From contig JACMKH010000204.1 in assembly GCA_014380205.1 (NCBI GenBank), forward strand, positions 1 through 9,225: a stretch of 9,225 nt of DNA, written 5' to 3'. The stretch comes from Sphingomonadaceae bacterium. Its GTDB lineage: Bacteria > Pseudomonadota > Alphaproteobacteria > Sphingomonadales > Sphingomonadaceae. Position numbers and translations under genes: made by a program. The notes under the pieces were generated by a model. That model did no database searches and was not told where the DNA came from. It saw nothing but the letters and a program-made list of their open reading frames with translations. This document shows positions 5,222 through 9,225 of this stretch, in pieces. Each line of letters opens with the position of its first letter. The first letter of the stretch is position 1.

Positions 5222-6682
5222 TCATCGCTTCATGAATTTCTCGAAGCCGGGCGGCAGGCCTTGGGGCGGCGCGCCGAGCCCTTGCAGCCCCGGCAATCCG
5301 CCCGGGGGCATGATGCCGCCATCCTCGGGCGCATCGGGCATCGCGCCCCCGCCCAGCATCTTCATCAGCCCCTTGAGGCCGCCCATCTTCTTGATCCGCT
5401 TCATCGCGGTTTCCATTTCCTTGTGCATCTTCAACAGCTTGTTGACATCCTGCACGGTGGTGCCCGATCCCTTGGCGACGCGAATCTTGCGCTTGGCGTT
5501 GAGCAACACCGGCTTGACGCGCTCCTTGCCCGTCATCGATCCGATCATCGCGTCCATGTGAAGCAGGATCTTCTCGTCGACCGCGCCCGAGGCCATCGCG
5601 GCCTGCGCCTTCTTCATTCCCGGCAGCATTCCGGCGAGCGCGCCGAGTCCGCCCATCCGCCGCATCTGGTTGAGCTGGTTGCGCAGGTCGTTCATGTCGA
5701 ACTGGCCCTTGGCCATCTTCGCGGCGAGCGCGTCGGCCTCATCGGCCTTGACCGTCTCGGCGGCGCGCTCGACGAGGCTGACGACGTCGCCCATGCCGAG
5801 GATGCGTCCCGCGACGCGGCCGGGGTGGAACAGCTCGAGCCCGTCGAGCTTCTCGCCCGTGCCGACGAACTTGATCGGCTTGCCCGTCACCGCGCGCATC
5901 GAGAGCGCCGCGCCGCCGCGCGCGTCGCCGTCCATCCGCGTGAGCACGACGCCGGTCAGCGCGACCTGCCCCGAGAAGCTCTGCGCGACGTTGACCGCGT
6001 CCTGCCCGGTCAGCGCATCGACGACGAGCAGGATTTCCTGCGGCGTCGACGCGTCGGCGATCGCGCGCATCTCGTCCATCAGCTGCTGGTCGACGTGAAG
6101 GCGGCCCGCGGTGTCGAGCATCAGCACGTCGAAGCCCTGGAGCCGCGCCGCCTGCATCGCGCGCTTCGCAATGTCGACCGGGAGCTGGCCCTCGACGATC
6201 GGCAGGGTCGCGACCCCGGTCTGCTCGCCGAGCACCGCCAGCTGCTCCTGCGCGGCGGGCCGGTTGACGTCGAGCGACGCCATCATGACCTTCTTGCGGT
6301 CGCGCTCGGAAAGCCGTTTCGCGACCTTGGCGGTGGTGGTCGTCTTGCCCGAGCCCTGCAGGCCGACCATCATCACGATCACGGGCGGCGTGCCCGCGAC
6401 ATTGAGCTCGGAGGCCTCGGCGCCGAGCATCTCGACGAGCTGGTCGTTGACGATCTTGACGACCTGCTGGCCCGGCGTGACCGACTTGAGCACCTGTTGG
6501 CCGACCGCCTGCTCGGTGACGCGATCGACGAAATCGCGCGCGACGGGAAGCGCGACATCGGCCTCGAGCAATGCGATGCGCACCTCGCGCATCGCCGCGC
6601 GCACATCGCCCTCGTTGAGCGCGCCGCGCCCGCGCAGCCGGTCGAAGACGCCGCCGAGCCGATCGCTGAGAGTGTCGAACAT
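5222..6682 (-). CDS. ffh: Signal recognition particle GTPase Ffh (SRP54)
   Basis: Protein subunit of the bacterial SRP; with 4.5S RNA it binds signal sequences of nascent membrane proteins and, with FtsY, delivers ribosomes to SecYEG. The 486 residues show the N domain four-helix bundle (about 1-90, with ALLEADVAL at 37-45), the G domain with P-loop GLQGSGKT (107-114), DVNRPAA (138-144), DTAGR (190-194) and [10 protein letters not shown] (about 249-258), and the methionine-rich M domain (about 300-455) carrying many Met residues and the [16 protein letters not shown]-binding region. The tail is rich in Gly and Pro ([20 protein letters not shown]), then FEKFMKR. The ATG at 6682 gives the standard MFDTLSDRL start, preceded by AAGGAT. 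It heads the operon with rpsP, rimM, trmD and rplS. A terminator-like hairpin lies 33 bases upstream, in the same orientation. Confidence 0.98.
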   Translation of the reverse strand: MFDTLSDRLGGVFDRLRGRGALNEGDVRAAMREVRIALLEADVALPVARDFVDRVTEQAVGQQVLKSVTPGQQVVKIVNDQLVEMLGAEASELNVAGTPPVIVMMVGLQGSGKTTTTAKVAKRLSERDRKKVMMASLDVNRPAAQEQLAVLGEQTGVATLPIVEGQLPVDIAKRAMQAARLQGFDVLMLDTAGRLHVDQQLMDEMRAIADASTPQEILLVVDALTGQDAVNVAQSFSGQVALTGVVLTRMDGDARGGAALSMRAVTGKPIKFVGTGEKLDGLELFHPGRVAGRILGMGDVVSLVERAAETVKADEADALAAKMAKGQFDMNDLRNQLNQMRRMGGLGALAGMLPGMKKAQAAMASGAVDEKILLHMDAMIGSMTGKERVKPVLLNAKRKIRVAKGSGTTVQDVNKLLKMHKEMETAMKRIKKMGGLKGLMKMLGGGAMPDAPEDGGIMPPGGLPGLQGLGAPPQGLPPGFEKFMKR

Positions 6683-6714
6683 CGCCTAATCCTTGCCTTT
6701 CGCAATCGTAACGC

Positions 6715-6745
6715 AAAAAACGCCGGCGGGCGAAACCTCGCCGGC
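6715..6745 (-). terminator. Intrinsic-terminator-like hairpin upstream of ffh (possible attenuator)
   Basis: On the minus strand, GCCGGCG (6745-6739) and CGCCGGC (6728-6722) form a 7-base-pair all-G/C stem with a 10-base loop, followed by G and six Ts (6720-6715). This is a textbook rho-independent terminator pointing toward ffh, whose start codon is 33 bases further on. No minus-strand gene lies to its right, so it would stop either a leader transcript of ffh itself or antisense transcription coming from the GGDEF-EAL gene. Confidence 0.6.
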
Positions 6746-6908
6746 CAGCGCGCGCCACGCGGGCGCTTTCTCATCGTCGCGAAACGATGGCGGCCAGATA
6801 GGCCCATTGCGCCCGCGAGGCAAGCCGCGAGCGGCGCTTTAGGCTTAACTTCGCCTTCACCCCATTCGTGCAACAGCGCTGCCGGACCGCCAATGGGGGC
6901 AAGCACGG

Positions 6909-8543
6909 ATGGGCCTCGAGCCGACACCCGATCCCGGACTGCAGACATTGCTGCGCCCAACGCGGAGCGACCGCATCGCGGGCGCGGTCGCGCTGATCGC
7001 GATCGGGCTGTTCGCGATCTCGGCGAGCCAGCTGATGAGCGGGCTGATCACGGGTCAGATCTCGCGCGACAATTCGTCGCTCGCCGCGGGGCTGCTGCTC
7101 AACATCGCGCTGATCATCTTCGGCTGGCGGCGCTACACCGACATCAAGGATGAGATTTCACGCCGCGCGGCTTCCGAGGAGCGCGCCCAGGCGCTCGCGG
7201 CGCGCGATCCGCTGACCGGCTTCCTCAACCGCCGCGCGGTAGACGAGGCGGCGAGCGCGCTGCTTTCGCACGCGGGCAAGCGGCGCAAGGCGCTCGCGAT
7301 GCTCGTGCTCGATCTCGATTGCTTCAAGCAGGTCAACGACCTTCACGGCCACGACACCGGCGACCAGCTGCTCCAGGGGCTCGCCGAGCGGATCGCGGAT
7401 TGCCTGCCACCGACCTCGGTGCGCGCGCGGCTCGGCGGCGACGAGTTCGCGCTCGCCTTCCTGTTCGATCCCGAGAATCCGGCGGTGGTCGAGTCGATCG
7501 CCGCGCGGATGATCGAGCGGATGGCCGAGCCCTGCTCACTCGACGGGCTGCTACTCCAGACCACCGCCTCGATCGGCCTCGCGCGTTCGGACATCGCCTG
7601 CACCAACATCGAGGCGCTGATGCGCCGCGCCGACATCGCGATGTACGCCGCCAAGAAGCAGGGCAAGAACCGCTTCGTCTGGTTCGATCCGGTGATGGAG
7701 CGCGAGCTCGACAGCCGCAACCAGATCGTCTCGGGGATGCGCAAGGGCATCCCGGCGGGCGAGTTCGTCCCCTATTACGAGCAGCAGATCGATCTCGCGA
7801 CCGGGCGGCTCCACGGCTTCGAGGCGCTCGCGCGCTGGAACCACCCGACGCGCGGCGTGATCATGCCCGAGGTGTTCATCCCGATCGCCGAGGAGACCGG
7901 GCTGATCGCCGAGCTCTCGCTCTCGGTGATGCGTCAGGCGTTCGAGGAGGCGCGCGACTGGGACCCCTCGCTCACCGTTTCGGTCAACATCTCGCCGGGG
8001 CAGCTGCGCGACCCGTGGCTCGCGCAGAAGATCGTCAAGCTGCTGACCGAGACGGGCATGCCGCCCGCGCGGCTCGAGATCGAGATCACCGAAACCTCGC
8101 TGTTCGAGAATCTGGGGCTCGCGCAATCGATCATCGGCAGCCTCAAGAACCAGGGGATCGGCATCGCGCTCGACGATTTCGGGACGGGCTATTCGAGCCT
8201 CGCGCATCTGCGCGCGCTGCCCTTCGACCGGATCAAGATCGACCGCAGCTTCATCACCTCGATCAACGACAACAGCGACAGCGCGGCGATCGTCGACGCG
8301 ATCACGCGGCTCAGCGAAAGCCTCGGCCTGCCAATCACCGCCGAAGGGATCGAGGACGCGCGCATTCGCGAAAGGCTGATCGAGATCGGTTCGATGAAGG
8401 GCCAAGGCTGGCACTATGGCAAGCCGATGACCGCCGACCAAACGCGGCGGATGCTCGCCGAGCAGGGGCTTCTCAACATGGCGGGGGCGGAGGAGGCGGC
8501 CGAGGCCGCGCTCGAGGAGCTGAAGCGGTTGCGCCGCGCCTGA
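6909..8543 (+). CDS. Membrane-anchored GGDEF-EAL bifunctional cyclic-di-GMP enzyme
   Basis: Probable inner-membrane enzyme that makes and/or degrades cyclic di-GMP, the second messenger controlling motility versus biofilm. The 544 residues begin with two predicted membrane helices (about 24-43 and 56-73) joined by a short loop, with no sensory domain visible. The GGDEF domain (about 95-260) has DPLTGFLNRR (100-109), DLDCFKQVND (135-144) and the intact active site RLGGDEF (174-180); the RxxD inhibitory site is absent at its usual place. The EAL domain (about 285-520) has FEALARW (304-310), Asn360 in VNISPGQL, Glu392 in EIEITE, DDFGTGYSSL (422-431), IKIDRSF (442-448), AEGIE (478-482) and Gln499, so all expected metal-binding and catalytic residues are present. 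The ATG at 6909 is the only good start before the first membrane helix; the ATG at 6893 is out of frame. No strong ribosome site is seen. It is divergent from ffh and 52 bases ahead of dapF. Confidence 0.95.
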   Translation: MGLEPTPDPGLQTLLRPTRSDRIAGAVALIAIGLFAISASQLMSGLITGQISRDNSSLAAGLLLNIALIIFGWRRYTDIKDEISRRAASEERAQALAARDPLTGFLNRRAVDEAASALLSHAGKRRKALAMLVLDLDCFKQVNDLHGHDTGDQLLQGLAERIADCLPPTSVRARLGGDEFALAFLFDPENPAVVESIAARMIERMAEPCSLDGLLLQTTASIGLARSDIACTNIEALMRRADIAMYAAKKQGKNRFVWFDPVMERELDSRNQIVSGMRKGIPAGEFVPYYEQQIDLATGRLHGFEALARWNHPTRGVIMPEVFIPIAEETGLIAELSLSVMRQAFEEARDWDPSLTVSVNISPGQLRDPWLAQKIVKLLTETGMPPARLEIEITETSLFENLGLAQSIIGSLKNQGIGIALDDFGTGYSSLAHLRALPFDRIKIDRSFITSINDNSDSAAIVDAITRLSESLGLPITAEGIEDARIRERLIEIGSMKGQGWHYGKPMTADQTRRMLAEQGLLNMAGAEEAAEAALEELKRLRRA

Positions 8544-8595
8544 GGGCGGGCCTGCGCGTGTGGACAGCTTCCCGCGCGCCACCTAGATCGCGGCG

Positions 8596-9225
8596 ATGGC
8601 GGTCGCCTTTCAGAAGATGCACGGGCTCGGCAATGATTTCGTGGTGATCGACGCGCGCGAGGTGCCGGTCGCGATGAGCGAGGCGCGCGCACGCGCGATC
8701 GCCGATCGGCGCGTGGGAATCGGCTGCGATCAGGTCATCGTGATCGAGCCTTCGGACATCGCCGACGCGCGGATGCGGATTTTCAATTCCGATGGCGGCG
8801 AGGTGGAGGCGTGCGGCAACGCGGCGCGGTGCGTCGCGATGATGCTCGGCGAGGAGGCGAGGATCGAGACGCTGGGGGGCGTGCTCGAGACGCGCGCGGG
8901 CGATGGCGGCGCGAGCATCGTGATGGGCGCCCCGCGCTTCGGCTGGGACGAGATTCCGCTCGGCTATGCGATGGACACGGGGAACATGCCCGTGGGCTGG
9001 GAGGGGCTTGCCGATCCCGCCGCGGTCAATGTCGGCAATCCGCACATTGTCTTCTTCGTCGACGACTGCGACTCGGTCGACCTCGCCGCGCTCGGGCCGC
9101 GGATCGAGCATGACCCGCTCTTTCCCGAGCGGATCAACGTCAACGTCGCGACCGTGACCGGCCCCGCCTCGCTGCGGCTGCGCGTCTGGGAGCGCGGCGC
9201 GGGGCTGACGCGCGCATGCGGGACG
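8596..9225 (+). CDS. dapF: Diaminopimelate epimerase, C-terminal end cut by window
   Basis: Cytoplasmic PLP-independent racemase that converts LL- to meso-2,6-diaminopimelate, the last shared step before lysine and peptidoglycan precursor synthesis. The 210 visible residues begin MAVAFQKMHGLGNDFVVIDA and include RVGIGCDQ (39-46), the first active-site cysteine in EACGNAARC (Cys73), the substrate-binding VNVGNPHIV and ERINVNVA motifs, and the second catalytic cysteine in ERGAGLTRACGT (Cys208) at the very end of the window. About 60-70 residues are expected beyond the edge. The start at 8596 gives the standard N-terminus; no clear Shine-Dalgarno precedes it. It follows the GGDEF-EAL gene by 52 bases on the same strand and may be co-transcribed with it, as no terminator is visible between them. 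The reading frame is open with no anomalies. Confidence 0.97.
   Translation, partial: MAVAFQKMHGLGNDFVVIDAREVPVAMSEARARAIADRRVGIGCDQVIVIEPSDIADARMRIFNSDGGEVEACGNAARCVAMMLGEEARIETLGGVLETRAGDGGASIVMGAPRFGWDEIPLGYAMDTGNMPVGWEGLADPAAVNVGNPHIVFFVDDCDSVDLAALGPRIEHDPLFPERINVNVATVTGPASLRLRVWERGAGLTRACGT

Noticed and set aside
6772..6789. CATCGT / ACGATG 6-base inverted repeat in the ffh / GGDEF-EAL divergent region
   Set aside because: Short and isolated; could be an operator, but nothing else in the sequence supports it.
5204..7153. 649-codon plus-strand open frame opposite ffh
   Set aside because: It is a His/Arg/Leu-rich antisense shadow of ffh created by high GC third positions; ffh itself has all SRP GTPase motifs.

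Overview
The window is GC-rich and reads as chromosomal DNA of an alphaproteobacterium, most likely a sphingomonad (order Sphingomonadales). Pointers are the gene order ffh-rpsP-rimM-trmD-rplS, the protein sequences themselves, an S16 protein with a long acidic tail, and a CTGAGCTTGTCGAAG-type palindromic repeat of a kind often met in sphingomonad genomes. The assignment comes from recognition by eye, not from a search.

Left part (1-1380, minus strand): a GTG-initiated ribbon-helix-helix (CopG-type) regulator is followed 30 bases later by a PHB-depolymerase-family esterase. The esterase runs off the left edge and, as sequenced, its N-terminal part and its catalytic domain lie in different frames. 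A good promoter overlapped by short repeats lies before the regulator, consistent with autoregulation. A 49-codon plus-strand gene candidate follows at 1566-1715.

Centre (1776-6682, minus strand): this is the translation and secretion operon, in transcription order ffh (SRP GTPase), rpsP (S16), rimM (30S maturation), a three-gene insert, trmD (tRNA m1G37 methyltransferase) and rplS (L19). The insert, about 1 kb between rimM and trmD, holds an AbrB-type antitoxin (vapB), a PIN-domain toxin (vapC) and a 100-residue protein resembling DUF1493. It has its own consensus-like promoter (TTGACA, 17 bases, TATATA), whose -35 is inside the end of rimM and whose -10 is inside a twin GTATATAC operator. 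vapB/vapC overlap by 8 bases; vapC/DUF1493-like and DUF1493-like/trmD overlap by ATGA. trmD, and perhaps rplS, may therefore be co-expressed with, and partly controlled by, the toxin-antitoxin promoter. This is the most interesting part of the window.

Right part (6683-9225): a 226-base divergent region contains a strong terminator-like hairpin with six Ts pointing toward ffh. It is followed on the plus strand by a two-TM GGDEF-EAL cyclic-di-GMP enzyme with both catalytic motifs intact, and then by dapF (diaminopimelate epimerase), cut by the right edge just after its second catalytic cysteine. No stretch over 300 bases lacks a gene; no rRNA, tRNA, IS element or CRISPR array was seen.
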